From Leptospira idonii (lineage in GTDB: Bacteria; Spirochaetota; Leptospiria; Leptospirales; Leptospiraceae): a stretch of 64,000 nt of DNA. Positions 1 through 10,534 of the stretch are shown one piece after another. Position 1 is the stretch's first letter; each line of letters starts with the position of its first letter. The DNA lies in NCBI RefSeq assembly GCF_004770995.1, contig NZ_RQHW01000042.1, positions 206,658 through 270,657 on the forward strand, in the 5' to 3' direction. The position numbers and the translations under genes are program-made. The notes below the pieces were generated by a model. It saw only the letters and a program-made list of their open reading frames with translations, had not been told where the DNA came from and ran no database searches.

Positions 1-628
<628 letters not shown>

Positions 629-790
629 CTAAGGAATGATTTTACTGATTTTTCCATTTTTTTGTAAACAGGGGTGGGAAACAAGAACGAATTAGGCCAA
701 GTTCTTAGGCAGTTTTCTGAATCCGGTAATTCCCGAATAGTGGTTGCACCGAACGATTCCCGAAAAAGAGAATGGGTTTGGAGCGAAACA

Positions 791-3700
791 ATGAAGTTGC
801 GTGCCATTCAGATTCTTGTCATTTCCCTTTTGCATGCAGGCTGTGTAGGCGGTTTTTCTGCCCAACTTTCCAATGACCTTGATTTCATCGCTTCGATCTT
901 CGGATTTTCCAATTCTAAATCCTACTATTTGGGAGGGACTGTTTCCGGGATGTCCGCCTCTATGTCCGGATTGCAATTGGAAACCTCCGGAGAGATCGTC
1001 ACTATCAATGCAAACGGAACATTTAGGTTCACAAAGGAATTTAAAAAAGGGGATCAATTTGTAGTTCGAGTCTATCAGCAGCCCAGAGGAAGCGTAGGAG
1101 GGCAGTCTTGTCTCCTTGGAGGGAATGAGAGTACTTTCGGAGATGCTGATATTATGTCTGTTGTCGCCTCTTGTTCGGATGCAGCTCTTATCGAAATTTC
1201 TGTTACAGGTCTTGCCGGAAGCGGTTTCACCTTACTTAACAACGGCGGAGATTCTTTGACAGTCAGTGGGAGCGGAAATGTCACTGCCGCTTTTTCACAA
1301 ACTATGACCGAAGGAACCTATAACGTCACAATGCAAACGCAGCCTTCGAATGTATGGCAAACTTGCACTCTTGACAGTGCAGGATCAAATACTGGAACTG
1401 CGGCACCTCCTTTCCCCCGTAAATACACAATCGCATATACTTGTGTGACCAATCAATACGCGGTCAAAGCGTACGTTACCAATCTTGTAACGACTCCTGC
1501 GCCTACGGGAACTTTGGTGGTTCAGGAATCCGTAGGAGGAGGATCTGCGGTAGACATCACTTCCATAACCACTTCCGCAACTGCAGCAACCCTCTCCACT
1601 TTATTCAGCGGATCTTCCTATAATATAAGCATCAACAGTTCTCCTTCCTATCACAACTGTAATGTGGTGGGAGCGACAGGAACAGTAGGAGGAGGAGATG
1701 TAATCGTTCAGGTCGACTGTGCCGCAAATAACGTTAGTGTCGGGGGAAGTATCTCCGGCCTTTTGGGAACAGGTTTGGTGATCACTGCGAATGGTGGAGG
1801 CGGACAAAATCAAACCATCACGGCAGGAAGCAGCACCTATGCCTTCAGTCTCGCACACGGAACAAGTCTTACTTTGACGATTTCTTCTCAACCGCAAGGG
1901 CCTACTTATTGGCAGACTTGCACTTTTACTGGGACAGGCACTGCAACTTCTTCGTCTTATACGATCGATGCGGGAAATGTCGCCGCGACCAATGCGATCA
2001 ATATCCAATGTGTGAATAATGAATATTTGGTGAACCTTCAATTCACCGGAATCAGTGCGACAGATACCGGTACCATCAGTTTTGCGACCGGATCACAGAC
2101 GTTAACTGCTGTGGATAGCACATCTGCACAGGGAATCGTTTCCTTTCCCACTGCCGTTTCCAGCGGTTCCACATACGGCGTCGTAATTACAGGAATCAGT
2201 TTTGCTGCGGCAGGTAATTCCAAATCCTGCACGGTGGTTGGCGGAACCGGAACCATTCAAAACTCTGCGGTCACTGTTACGGTCAACTGCAGTAATTTCC
2301 CTAGCGTTCACGTAACTGTGGCAGGTCATTATTCCAACTTTACCTTAACAGAAACGGCATTCAATAATTCCAGTCCTAGGACGGTTAATGCGAACGGATT
2401 GTATTCTTTTGTTATTCCGCAAAACAGCACTTATTCGTTAACTATGAGCACTCCTGTGGATCAAACTTGTACTTATACGAGTGGTTCCGCCTCTGCGATG
2501 ATCGGAACCACATCTGCGAATGTCACAATCACTTGCAGTCCGATTGTGGCAGGAGTCACACCTGCGGACGGAGCCACGAATGCCGGTGGGAACGTAAATG
2601 TGGTCGTTATTTTTAATAAGGCGATCGCTGCCGGTTCTTTGACCTTCAACGGAGGAACCAAAACTTGCAGCGGAAACTTTCAGGTCTCTGCGAATGATTT
2701 TCTCAGTTGTGTTCCTATCGCCTCCATATCCGGAGGGGGAACGAACACGATCACTTTGAATATCAATGCAGGAACTCTTTGGTATGGAAGATCCTATAAG
2801 ACTAAGGTATTGAATTCAGTGGCGGATACAGGCGGTATTTCCATGTCCTACCCTGCATCACCAAGCAATGGATATTTATCTTTGAACGGATTTAATACGG
2901 GTTATCTGCTCCATTCTTATGAAATGAGTGGAGGGAGTTTGACGAATGCAGGAAGTGCTGGAGGAAGTTTGGCCAACCAAGGTGGGTCTCCTCCCACAAG
3001 AGGTGTAGACGGAGATTCCGGTTCTGCGTATCGTTTCGATGGAAGTTCTCAGTATTTATCCGGTTCCGATTCCGGTCTTCCAGCGGGGGCATCTGCTAGA
3101 ACTCTTTGTGCTTGGATGAATTTGGATAAACAACCTGTCCTTGCATCGGAAAAATTTCCTATTATCAGTTACGGAACCCAAAACACCGGCGAGGGAAGTG
3201 AATTAGTATATTCAAATATATCGGGAACTACTCTTTCTTTGTCTTTGACTGGATTCGGTTCTCCTAATTTGGATAGAGCTGTGACGATTCCTTTAAATAC
3301 ATGGGTACATACCTGCGTCAAATACGACGGCTCGAATGCTACTTTTTATGTGAATGGAAAGAATATCGCGATGCCTTCTGCGATCACTTTGGGAACCGTG
3401 CTCGGAGGAGGTTTGCAGATAGGAAAAAGAATCGGTACTTCCGATTTTTTTCCGGGAAGACTCGACGGGGTAAAGTTATTCGGAGCTTCTCTTCCTGACG
3501 TTCAAATCGGTTATCTTTCTACCCAGATTCCCGCAAATTTAAAAGCAAGATACAATTTGAACGGCAACGGACAAGATGTGAGCGGAAACGATTTCGATTT
3601 ATCTTCCTCGGGAACGGTCACAAGTGTAGTGGATCGGTTAGGTGTGACCAACGGTGCTGATCTATTCAATTCGGGAAAGTATTCCTATCCTTCCGTAATT

Positions 3701-4876
3701 TCCACGTCCCTTTCTAACGTAACCATGACTGCTTGGATTCGACCAGTCGGTAGTTCTTATCCTGGAACGGAGATGGACGTCATCATCAATGGAGACAATA
3801 GCTTTAACGGATATGCGCTTTATTTAGATGGTGGGGCAGTCTGTGCCATCCGAGGTTCTATCTCCCTTACTTGTTCCACTGCTATCCTTCCTTTGAATGT
3901 TTGGAGTCATGTTGCGATCAGAGGATCCGGCAACACATGGGAAGTTTTTATCAACGGGATCAAAGCCAAAACCGATCCTAACCCGGGGAATGCTTCTTTG
4001 CCTACGAGTCCGGGAGTGTTTGCGATCGGAAACAATGCCCCCAATACCGCACCTTTTCCGGGAGAAATCGATGATGCGCGTCTTTATGAAACGGCTCTTT
4101 CTGATGCCCAAATACAAATGTTAGCTGGTTATTATCCTCATCAAACCACTGGCGCCATTGATACTGCGGCATCTAATCATAATTTATCCCTTCATCTACA
4201 GGCGGAACGTTTCGGTTACACTGCGGCTACCGGTAGCATCACTGCTGGAACAATTTGGAGAGATTCCAGTCCTGGAGCCAACGGTCATTCCACATCCACA
4301 GGCACTCTTTCTTATAATTTAACAGCGGTAAACGGGAAGATAGGGATTCAATTTGCTTCCGGTGGTTATTTTGGAAGCAATACGAACGGGTTTACGGGAG
4401 GCTCTTCCGTTGCGACCGCATATTATCTGTTCAAGACTCCTGCCACTTTGGCATTAGGGGCGCTCGCTACTTTTCAAGCTACAGCAAGCAGTTGTTCGGA
4501 CGCACAATATGCATACATAGACGATTCCACTTCTTCCTTTGCGACCGGAAAATGTTTTTCTTCCGCTTCTTCTTCGAATGGACTTGCGGGGGGACAGGTA
4601 TATATGGGAGAGTCTTTGTATGATGCGACTACTGTCAGTTCATTGTGGTACGGAGTGAACGGAGGAAGTAATTCCAGTGGACCGATTACCGTCGGGGCAT
4701 TCAACGCGCCTTTGAATTATACGATCGGGTTCAATCACAGCGGACAGTATTTTGTAGACGGTTATATTTCAGAAGTGTTGTATTTTAAATCGGCGTTAAG
4801 TACTGCTGACCGTAATCTCGTAAGATGTTACCTTTCTTCTAAATACAATATTCCCGTGGGAAATATCTGCAATTAA
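791..4876 (+). CDS. Large LamG-domain surface lipoprotein
   Basis: Predicted exported lipoprotein of 1361 residues; function unknown, probably adhesive or glycan-binding. I chose the ATG at 791 over an upstream in-frame start at 674 because it begins MKLRAIQILVISLLHAGC, a short signal peptide ending in a lipobox with Cys at residue 18. Residues about 20-580 hold roughly six beta-rich repeats, each carrying a pair of cysteines about 25-35 residues apart. An SbsA/Big_5-like Ig segment (VTPADGATNAGG..VVVIFNKAI) follows near 582-690. Two LamG/concanavalin-A-like domains lie at about 707-906 and 917-1111, each ending near a DGVKLF or DDARLYE motif. A third related domain at 1134-1361 ends with LSTADRNLVRCYLSSKYNIP. 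The gene stops 19 bp before the cyclase gene, so the two are probably cotranscribed. The domain call is good; ligand and function are not known. Confidence 0.85.
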   Translation: MKLRAIQILVISLLHAGCVGGFSAQLSNDLDFIASIFGFSNSKSYYLGGTVSGMSASMSGLQLETSGEIVTINANGTFRFTKEFKKGDQFVVRVYQQPRGSVGGQSCLLGGNESTFGDADIMSVVASCSDAALIEISVTGLAGSGFTLLNNGGDSLTVSGSGNVTAAFSQTMTEGTYNVTMQTQPSNVWQTCTLDSAGSNTGTAAPPFPRKYTIAYTCVTNQYAVKAYVTNLVTTPAPTGTLVVQESVGGGSAVDITSITTSATAATLSTLFSGSSYNISINSSPSYHNCNVVGATGTVGGGDVIVQVDCAANNVSVGGSISGLLGTGLVITANGGGGQNQTITAGSSTYAFSLAHGTSLTLTISSQPQGPTYWQTCTFTGTGTATSSSYTIDAGNVAATNAINIQCVNNEYLVNLQFTGISATDTGTISFATGSQTLTAVDSTSAQGIVSFPTAVSSGSTYGVVITGISFAAAGNSKSCTVVGGTGTIQNSAVTVTVNCSNFPSVHVTVAGHYSNFTLTETAFNNSSPRTVNANGLYSFVIPQNSTYSLTMSTPVDQTCTYTSGSASAMIGTTSANVTITCSPIVAGVTPADGATNAGGNVNVVVIFNKAIAAGSLTFNGGTKTCSGNFQVSANDFLSCVPIASISGGGTNTITLNINAGTLWYGRSYKTKVLNSVADTGGISMSYPASPSNGYLSLNGFNTGYLLHSYEMSGGSLTNAGSAGGSLANQGGSPPTRGVDGDSGSAYRFDGSSQYLSGSDSGLPAGASARTLCAWMNLDKQPVLASEKFPIISYGTQNTGEGSELVYSNISGTTLSLSLTGFGSPNLDRAVTIPLNTWVHTCVKYDGSNATFYVNGKNIAMPSAITLGTVLGGGLQIGKRIGTSDFFPGRLDGVKLFGASLPDVQIGYLSTQIPANLKARYNLNGNGQDVSGNDFDLSSSGTVTSVVDRLGVTNGADLFNSGKYSYPSVISTSLSNVTMTAWIRPVGSSYPGTEMDVIINGDNSFNGYALYLDGGAVCAIRGSISLTCSTAILPLNVWSHVAIRGSGNTWEVFINGIKAKTDPNPGNASLPTSPGVFAIGNNAPNTAPFPGEIDDARLYETALSDAQIQMLAGYYPHQTTGAIDTAASNHNLSLHLQAERFGYTAATGSITAGTIWRDSSPGANGHSTSTGTLSYNLTAVNGKIGIQFASGGYFGSNTNGFTGGSSVATAYYLFKTPATLALGALATFQATASSCSDAQYAYIDDSTSSFATGKCFSSASSSNGLAGGQVYMGESLYDATTVSSLWYGVNGGSNSSGPITVGAFNAPLNYTIGFNHSGQYFVDGYISEVLYFKSALSTADRNLVRCYLSSKYNIPVGNICN

Positions 4877-4895
4877 AAGGATTTCAAAACTAGAA

Positions 4896-6893
4896 ATGAA
4901 CGACCATAATTTCAAACCTTCCCGTTGGACCATTCGGCTCAAATTGATTTCCATCATTTCTGTCATCATCATACTCGGCCTTTCCTCGATGATCTTTCTG
5001 GCTTCCGCCTATTTTAAAGATGATTCGGAAAAAAGAATCCAAGAAAACAATCTTCAGTTAGCGGACATTATCGGGCAAAAGGTGGAAAACGAATTTTACT
5101 CCATAGCCTATAAGATCAACAATATGGCGACCATATTGAAACAATCCTTAAAACAAGATCAAACTTCCGTTTTTACGGATTTGTTTTTTAGAAACAATCA
5201 TGACTACATCTATATGGCTGTGGCGCAGGCGGATGGAGATAAGTTACTGGTCCGCAAAACCATTCATAACGAAAAGTATCTGAACGAGAACAATCTGACA
5301 TTGGAAACGATCGAGCAGATGAACATCGCTTATGCGAACGATTTCCTGAGATCGGGAAGCGGTGCGACCTCCGTCATCAATGTAAGTTCCAGTTGTTTGA
5401 GTCCTTGTTTGGGGATGAGCATTCCTTTTGGAGATCCGAAAAATTCCGAATTTGTCATTTTGTATCTGGACGCTGTGGAATTTATGAAAGCGTTTCAATC
5501 CGCAGGAATCACAACTACTTATCTTGTGAATGATGCGGGAGATCTTTTGGCTCATCCCGATAGAGATTCTGTTTTAGCATCTAAAAATTTCATCAATGTT
5601 CCGATCGTAAAAACTCTTTTGGAAAGTAAAATCGACAACGGACAAAATAGATATTTAGGAACGGATGGTTTTTATCATTTAGGCTCTTTCAAAAAGATGA
5701 GTCTGGCGGGACTCGGAATCGTTTCCACGGTCAAGGAAGATGACGCTTTCGAGCAGGTTTATAACATTCAAAGAAGAAACATCTATATACTTCTTATCAT
5801 TCTGAACGTTTCCGTCATTATAGTGTTCTTTTTTTCAAGAACGATTTCTTCTCCTATCATTCGTTTGGTGAGTGCCACAAAACAAATCGAAAGCGGAGAC
5901 TTTCATGTGGAAATTCAGCCAGCCAGTAGGGATGAAGTTGGGATCTTAACCAATTCCTTCAAGGGGATGGCGCACGGTCTGGAAGAAAGGGAAAAAGTAA
6001 AAAGCATTTTAGGGTCGATGATCGATCCTACCGTGGTGCAGGAAGCAATGATCGATCTTGCCGCTTTGAAACGAGGAAGTGAAAAAACGATCACTGCCTT
6101 TTTCTCCGATGTGGCGGGGTTTTCCACCATCAGTGAACAGTTGAAATCGCAAGATCTTGCGGCCTTATTGAACGAATATCTCTCCGCAATGACCATCATC
6201 TTGAAAGAACATGACGGAGTTTTGGATAAATACATCGGGGATGCCATCGTAGGAATTTTTAACGCTCCTGTTGATGTCAGCGAACATCCGCTCAAGGCAG
6301 GAAAGGCGTCTATCGAAATGGTGAGAAAGCTGAAAGACCTTCGGCAGTATTGGATCAAAAACGATCTCTATACTCAAGAAGCCAGAGAGATGGATGCACG
6401 TATCGGTTTGAATACTGGACCGGCTAAAGTCGGTTTTATGGGAACGGATGCTCTCGCTTCCTATACGATGATGGGTGATACTGTGAATCTTGCTGCGAGA
6501 TTGGAAGCAGCAGGAAAAGATTACGGAGTGAACATTCTTATCAGCGAAAGCACTAAGGCTTTGGTCGATCAGGAATTATTTACAAGAGAGTTGGATCTTG
6601 TGCGAGTGAAAGGGAAAAACGAGCCCGTGCGTCTTTACGAATTGATCGCTTCCCATTCGGATATAGATCCGATTCTAAAAGAAAGTGCGGAAGCTTATGA
6701 GAAAGGTTTCGAACTTTATTTGAAGAAAAATTTTTCCAAGGCAATCGCGAAACTCAACGAAGCGGTAAAAATCAAATCCCAAAAGTTCGGAAAAGACAAA
6801 GCGGCGCTGATGCTGATCGAACGTTGCGAAGAATACAAACAAACCCCTCCCGAAAAAAATTGGGACGGAGTGTTCACTAGAACTCATAAATAA
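4896..6893 (+). CDS. Membrane adenylate cyclase with Cache-like sensor and HAMP domain
   Basis: Predicted to make cyclic AMP in response to an extracytoplasmic signal. The 665-residue protein has a transmembrane helix near 11-35, a periplasmic Cache-like sensor to about 285, a second helix near 294-315, a HAMP linker to about 370 and a class III cyclase domain at about 390-560. Both metal-binding aspartates are visible (FFSDVAGFST and YIGDAIVG), as is the NLAARLE segment that contributes the transition-state Asn and Arg. A lysine before the second Asp (LDKYIGD) and Thr in YTMMGDTVN favour ATP as substrate. Residues about 600-650 resemble one or two TPR helices. It sits 19 bp after the LamG lipoprotein and 2 bp before the FecR gene. 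The cyclase call is secure; the sensed ligand is unknown. Confidence 0.93.
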   Translation: MNDHNFKPSRWTIRLKLISIISVIIILGLSSMIFLASAYFKDDSEKRIQENNLQLADIIGQKVENEFYSIAYKINNMATILKQSLKQDQTSVFTDLFFRNNHDYIYMAVAQADGDKLLVRKTIHNEKYLNENNLTLETIEQMNIAYANDFLRSGSGATSVINVSSSCLSPCLGMSIPFGDPKNSEFVILYLDAVEFMKAFQSAGITTTYLVNDAGDLLAHPDRDSVLASKNFINVPIVKTLLESKIDNGQNRYLGTDGFYHLGSFKKMSLAGLGIVSTVKEDDAFEQVYNIQRRNIYILLIILNVSVIIVFFFSRTISSPIIRLVSATKQIESGDFHVEIQPASRDEVGILTNSFKGMAHGLEEREKVKSILGSMIDPTVVQEAMIDLAALKRGSEKTITAFFSDVAGFSTISEQLKSQDLAALLNEYLSAMTIILKEHDGVLDKYIGDAIVGIFNAPVDVSEHPLKAGKASIEMVRKLKDLRQYWIKNDLYTQEAREMDARIGLNTGPAKVGFMGTDALASYTMMGDTVNLAARLEAAGKDYGVNILISESTKALVDQELFTRELDLVRVKGKNEPVRLYELIASHSDIDPILKESAEAYEKGFELYLKKNFSKAIAKLNEAVKIKSQKFGKDKAALMLIERCEEYKQTPPEKNWDGVFTRTHK

Positions 6894-6895
6894 AG

Positions 6896-9328
6896 ATGAA
6901 TTACAGTCGCAACGAAAAATTCTGGATCGTAATACAGCTCGCACTGCTGTTCGTATTCTCAGGATTGTTATACTATGATTTGAATAAAAGACTGGATGCA
7001 GGTGACGGAAAGATCATCGGCACGATCACTTTCAAACAAAGAACCGTACAAAGAAAATATTCCAGCAGAGTCGTTTGGGAGGATATGGAACAAAGTTTCC
7101 CTCTTCGCAACAGGGATTCCATTCGAACCGCAAATGCGGCAGACGCAGAGATTACGTTAAACGACGGAACGAAGATCAATCTGAGCGAAAACAGTATGAT
7201 CTTATTGAATCTGGACGATGAAAAAACAAACATCGATTTTGCTTACGGTTCCGTATCAGCCAACAGTTCCGACTCACAATCTCCTTCAAAAATCAGCATT
7301 CAATCGGGAGACACTGCCGTTACTGTCGGAAGCGGGGATGTGAAATTATCCAAAGAAGAGAACAAAGAGCTATCGATTGCGGTTCAGAAAGGGGAAGCAC
7401 AAGTTGTGTCCTCAGGTAAAGAGAGTTTAAAAATCGGTTCTGACGAAAAAGCAGTGTTAGGTGCAGGATCGGAAAAGATAGAGATAAAAAAATCGGAACT
7501 TAAGCTTGTCTCTCCTTCCGATCATTCTCGCTTTTTTACAACGGCGGCTTCCGTGCCGATTCAATTCGAAGTCCAAAAAGATTCTTCCCTTTCCGATTTG
7601 AAATTGGAGGTTTCCAACTCCAGCCAATTCAAACAGACCGTCGCAGTGCAGGCAATCACTGACAAACCATATTCTTTGTCTTTGAAAGAAGGAATTTATT
7701 ATTGGAGAGTTTTGTCCGGCAAGGAAGTCAGCATCGTTCGGAAATTCAGTGTGATTCGTAATGTTCCTGTGAATCTGATTTCACCAGGTAACAATGTTAA
7801 GCTGAAGTCCGCAAATGAGAATGCATACGTTTCTTTTTCCTGGACGAAAAACGATTTAGCTTCCAATTATAAGTTGGATATATCCAGTTCTTCCGATTTC
7901 TCCTCAAATTTACAATCGACTACTTCTGTGACTCATTCTTTGTCTCTTTCTCTTCCTAAGGGCAAGTATTATTGGAGGGTGGGAGCATCGGTTCCACAGG
8001 GAGAAGTAAATACCAGAAGTTACCTGAATTCTATTGTTTCTTCTTTCGAAATCACGGAAGAAGACAAAAGAAAACCTCCTACACTTTTTAATCCTGCTCA
8101 TAAGTCTTCCGCCTATACGGCGCTAGTGGAAAAGAAAGGACTTCCGTTCAATTGGTCTAAGGATTCTTATTCTTTGAGTTACGAGTTTTTTCTTTCGAAC
8201 TCATCTCAGTTCGATTCTATCCTTCTTCAGAAAACGCTTCCCGGAAACTTCTTCGAACTGAAAGAAAAATTAAAACCAGGAATCTACTATTGGAAGGTGA
8301 TCGGCAAATCGAAGGAAGGGATAGAGTCGGAATCTTCTTCCGCAAATTCTTTCGAAATCAAAGATATCCAATCTTTCCGAAGTTTTTCGCCTGAATCGGA
8401 TGCGAATTATTCTTTGCCGGAAGTGACTGCGAACGGAGTGAGTTTCTCTTGGGAAAAACTTCCTTTTTTGGGGAACTATCAACTGCAGATTGCGGAAGAT
8501 CCCGGCTTCACCAAACAATTAAAACCTAGCTTCGGAGCGAATACGAAAGTCATTCGGAAAGATATTTCAGCAGGATTGTATTATTGGAGAGTTTTTTTCG
8601 TGAACGAGTCTGGAGAAACTTTGCTTTCTACCAAAGAACAATCGTTTGTTGTTAGATATCTTCCCGAAGATCCTAAACCTTACTCTCCCAAAAACAATAT
8701 CGTTCTTGCGGATACTTCCAAATCCGTTTTGTTTCAGTGGTCTAGGACGGGCGCGCTCCAATATGAATTTCGTTTGAGCAAAAAATCGAACGGTAAAAAA
8801 ACAGAGATACTTACCAAGAATATCAATGAAAACGAATATTCTTATCCTGAATCAGGGACTTGGGAAAACGGAGAATACGAATGGTCTGTCACTTCCTTAG
8901 GAGAAGGGGGAGTAAAAAGTAAATCTGTTGTTTCCCGCTTTTTCGTCGGAGAAAGTACGGAACGAAACATAAGCGGAAGTTTGGTGGAGGGAATCGGTGC
9001 GGAATTGATTTATCCGATCAACGGACAAATCGTAAATCTAACTCATTCCAGTTCCATTCGATTCCGTTGGGCTGTTTTGCCAGGAATTAAAAAATATAAA
9101 TTCTCCCTATCCGACGGTAAAAAGGAAATTTTATCCGTTCAAACAGGAAAACCGGAATATGTGTTAAACAAGTTAGATGTATTGGATTCTAAAGAGTTCC
9201 GATGGACAGTGGTTCCGTTAGACGGCGATACTCCATCTTCCGAAAAGTCCGGCACCTTCAGGGTTGAGTTGGATGCGATCAAAGAAGAAGTGGAAGTTCT
9301 CTCTCCGGATGTTCAGTATGGCGAATAA
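6896..9328 (+). CDS. FecR-domain membrane protein with Ig/FN3-like repeats
   Basis: An 810-residue protein anchored by one N-terminal helix (about residues 10-28) with the rest probably outside the inner membrane. Residues about 40-170 fit the FecR fold: RNRDSIRTANAADAEITLNDGTKINLSENS matches the FecR pattern, here split over positions about 72-101. From about 200 onward there are roughly six beta-sandwich repeats of about 95 residues, recognised by a recurring YYWRV-type strand (IYYWRV, KYYWRV, IYYWKV, LYYWRV, YEWSV, FRWTV) and by SSDF or SSQF turns. It starts 2 bp after the cyclase stop and overlaps the next gene by 11 bp, which suggests translational coupling. No TonB-dependent receptor or FecI-type sigma factor is adjacent, so classical iron-citrate signalling is not supported. 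Confidence 0.85.
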   Translation: MNYSRNEKFWIVIQLALLFVFSGLLYYDLNKRLDAGDGKIIGTITFKQRTVQRKYSSRVVWEDMEQSFPLRNRDSIRTANAADAEITLNDGTKINLSENSMILLNLDDEKTNIDFAYGSVSANSSDSQSPSKISIQSGDTAVTVGSGDVKLSKEENKELSIAVQKGEAQVVSSGKESLKIGSDEKAVLGAGSEKIEIKKSELKLVSPSDHSRFFTTAASVPIQFEVQKDSSLSDLKLEVSNSSQFKQTVAVQAITDKPYSLSLKEGIYYWRVLSGKEVSIVRKFSVIRNVPVNLISPGNNVKLKSANENAYVSFSWTKNDLASNYKLDISSSSDFSSNLQSTTSVTHSLSLSLPKGKYYWRVGASVPQGEVNTRSYLNSIVSSFEITEEDKRKPPTLFNPAHKSSAYTALVEKKGLPFNWSKDSYSLSYEFFLSNSSQFDSILLQKTLPGNFFELKEKLKPGIYYWKVIGKSKEGIESESSSANSFEIKDIQSFRSFSPESDANYSLPEVTANGVSFSWEKLPFLGNYQLQIAEDPGFTKQLKPSFGANTKVIRKDISAGLYYWRVFFVNESGETLLSTKEQSFVVRYLPEDPKPYSPKNNIVLADTSKSVLFQWSRTGALQYEFRLSKKSNGKKTEILTKNINENEYSYPESGTWENGEYEWSVTSLGEGGVKSKSVVSRFFVGESTERNISGSLVEGIGAELIYPINGQIVNLTHSSSIRFRWAVLPGIKKYKFSLSDGKKEILSVQTGKPEYVLNKLDVLDSKEFRWTVVPLDGDTPSSEKSGTFRVELDAIKEEVEVLSPDVQYGE

Positions 9329-10496
9329 AAAAATTAAGGTTCTTATTTTTCTATTCGCATTCATCAATTATGCGATTTTTGCAGATGCCCCTCATACGAT
9401 CCGATGGAGAGAAATTCCCAGTGCTTACGGATATGTTGTCGAATTGAAAGATTCTTACGGCAATCTTCAAACGAAAGAAGTAGAGATTGCGAATGTGAGT
9501 TTTACCCTGAGCCATGGAAAATATAAATACAGAATCGGTGTCATCAATAAGTTCAAAAAGGTGGCGAAATGGTCGTATTGGAACGACTTGGAAGTGCGTC
9601 CTGTCGCCAAACCTTCCGTTCGCACTGCTTCCACCGAACCTAAAAAGGAAGGGAATCAAAGTATTGTTAGTTTGGAAGGCGACAATATTTACGAAGGCAC
9701 AAAAGTTTTCGTAGTCCAGGAAGGGAAAAAAATCCCTGTTCCGATGGAGACGACAAGAGAAGGTAAAGCGAATATCTACGTTGATCATAATCAAGTCGAT
9801 CAAACAAAAGACTATAAACTGGTATTGGAGAATGCGAATTTCGAGCCGACGGAAGTTCCTATTTCAGCGAAACAAGTCGCTCAGCTGGAGAATCAAACAA
9901 ACGATCCGAATTCGATAGATACCCAACATACAAACGTTACAGAAACGACTGCGACAGAAACTTCTTCTTCCGGAGAGACGGACGATCCGTCCTCTAAAAA
10001 AATCGCGATTTGGCCTTTGTTTTGGAGACAGGCTCTTCTGCCTGGTTGGGGGCATGTGTATATGGGAGAAAGCAATATAGGATATTCTTATATGGGGGCG
10101 TTCGTTTTGACCACTTTATATACGTTTGAGCGCCATAGACAGTTTCAATCGATCCTATCCGATTATAGAACACATGAGAATTATTCCAATAGTTTAAGAG
10201 CGATGGATTTGAATGCGCAAGTGTTCCCTTATTTGGCGGGAACCCTTTCCAATGATTATTTTGCGCATCGTGTGGATGAAAAAGCGAAGCAGGTCAATTC
10301 TGCTGCAACTCTGATGGGATTGGTTTATACCGCATCTCTAATCCACATAGTGATTTCCGGTTATAATCAAAAACGTTCCGAACCCAGCAGACAAGGGATG
10401 AGTTTCGGTCTTAGACCGGATGAAACACCTTTTGCAACTAGAACGTTGGATCCTTCTCATGTGAAAGTGGATGTAAAGTTCCACTTTTATTATTAA
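9318..10496 (+). CDS. Exported protein with FN3-like domain and C-terminal membrane segments
   Basis: I chose the ATG at 9318, 54 bp inside the longest frame, because it gives a clean signal peptide (MANKKIKVLIFLFAFINYAIFA) and an 11-bp overlap with the FecR gene. The mature start, DAPHTIRWREIPSAYGYVVE, and the KYKYRIGVIN strand resemble one Ig/FN3-like repeat of the upstream protein. Residues about 100-200 are a low-complexity linker rich in Thr, Ser and Glu. The C-terminal half contains WRQALLPGWGHVYMGESNIG followed by hydrophobic stretches, which resembles the DUF5683-type small membrane domain. Last gene of the probable LamG-cyclase-FecR operon, so possibly part of the same envelope assembly. 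No enzymatic motif seen; 392 residues. Confidence 0.72.
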   Translation: MANKKIKVLIFLFAFINYAIFADAPHTIRWREIPSAYGYVVELKDSYGNLQTKEVEIANVSFTLSHGKYKYRIGVINKFKKVAKWSYWNDLEVRPVAKPSVRTASTEPKKEGNQSIVSLEGDNIYEGTKVFVVQEGKKIPVPMETTREGKANIYVDHNQVDQTKDYKLVLENANFEPTEVPISAKQVAQLENQTNDPNSIDTQHTNVTETTATETSSSGETDDPSSKKIAIWPLFWRQALLPGWGHVYMGESNIGYSYMGAFVLTTLYTFERHRQFQSILSDYRTHENYSNSLRAMDLNAQVFPYLAGTLSNDYFAHRVDEKAKQVNSAATLMGLVYTASLIHIVISGYNQKRSEPSRQGMSFGLRPDETPFATRTLDPSHVKVDVKFHFYY

Positions 10497-10534
10497 ACTT
10501 TCGGAAAGTAGCAAGTTGATCCGGCAAAGGAAGG

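Noticed and set aside
674..790. 39-residue N-terminal extension of the LamG lipoprotein
   Set aside because: It is polar and would bury the signal peptide and lipobox that start exactly at the ATG at 791.
3824..4117. Long antisense frames inside large genes, such as this one
   Set aside because: They lie within well-supported coding regions, have no domain pattern and show the composition of reverse-frame shadows.
6896..9328. Iron-citrate FecR signalling system
   Set aside because: No TonB-dependent receptor or FecI-type sigma gene is adjacent; only the FecR domain is shared.
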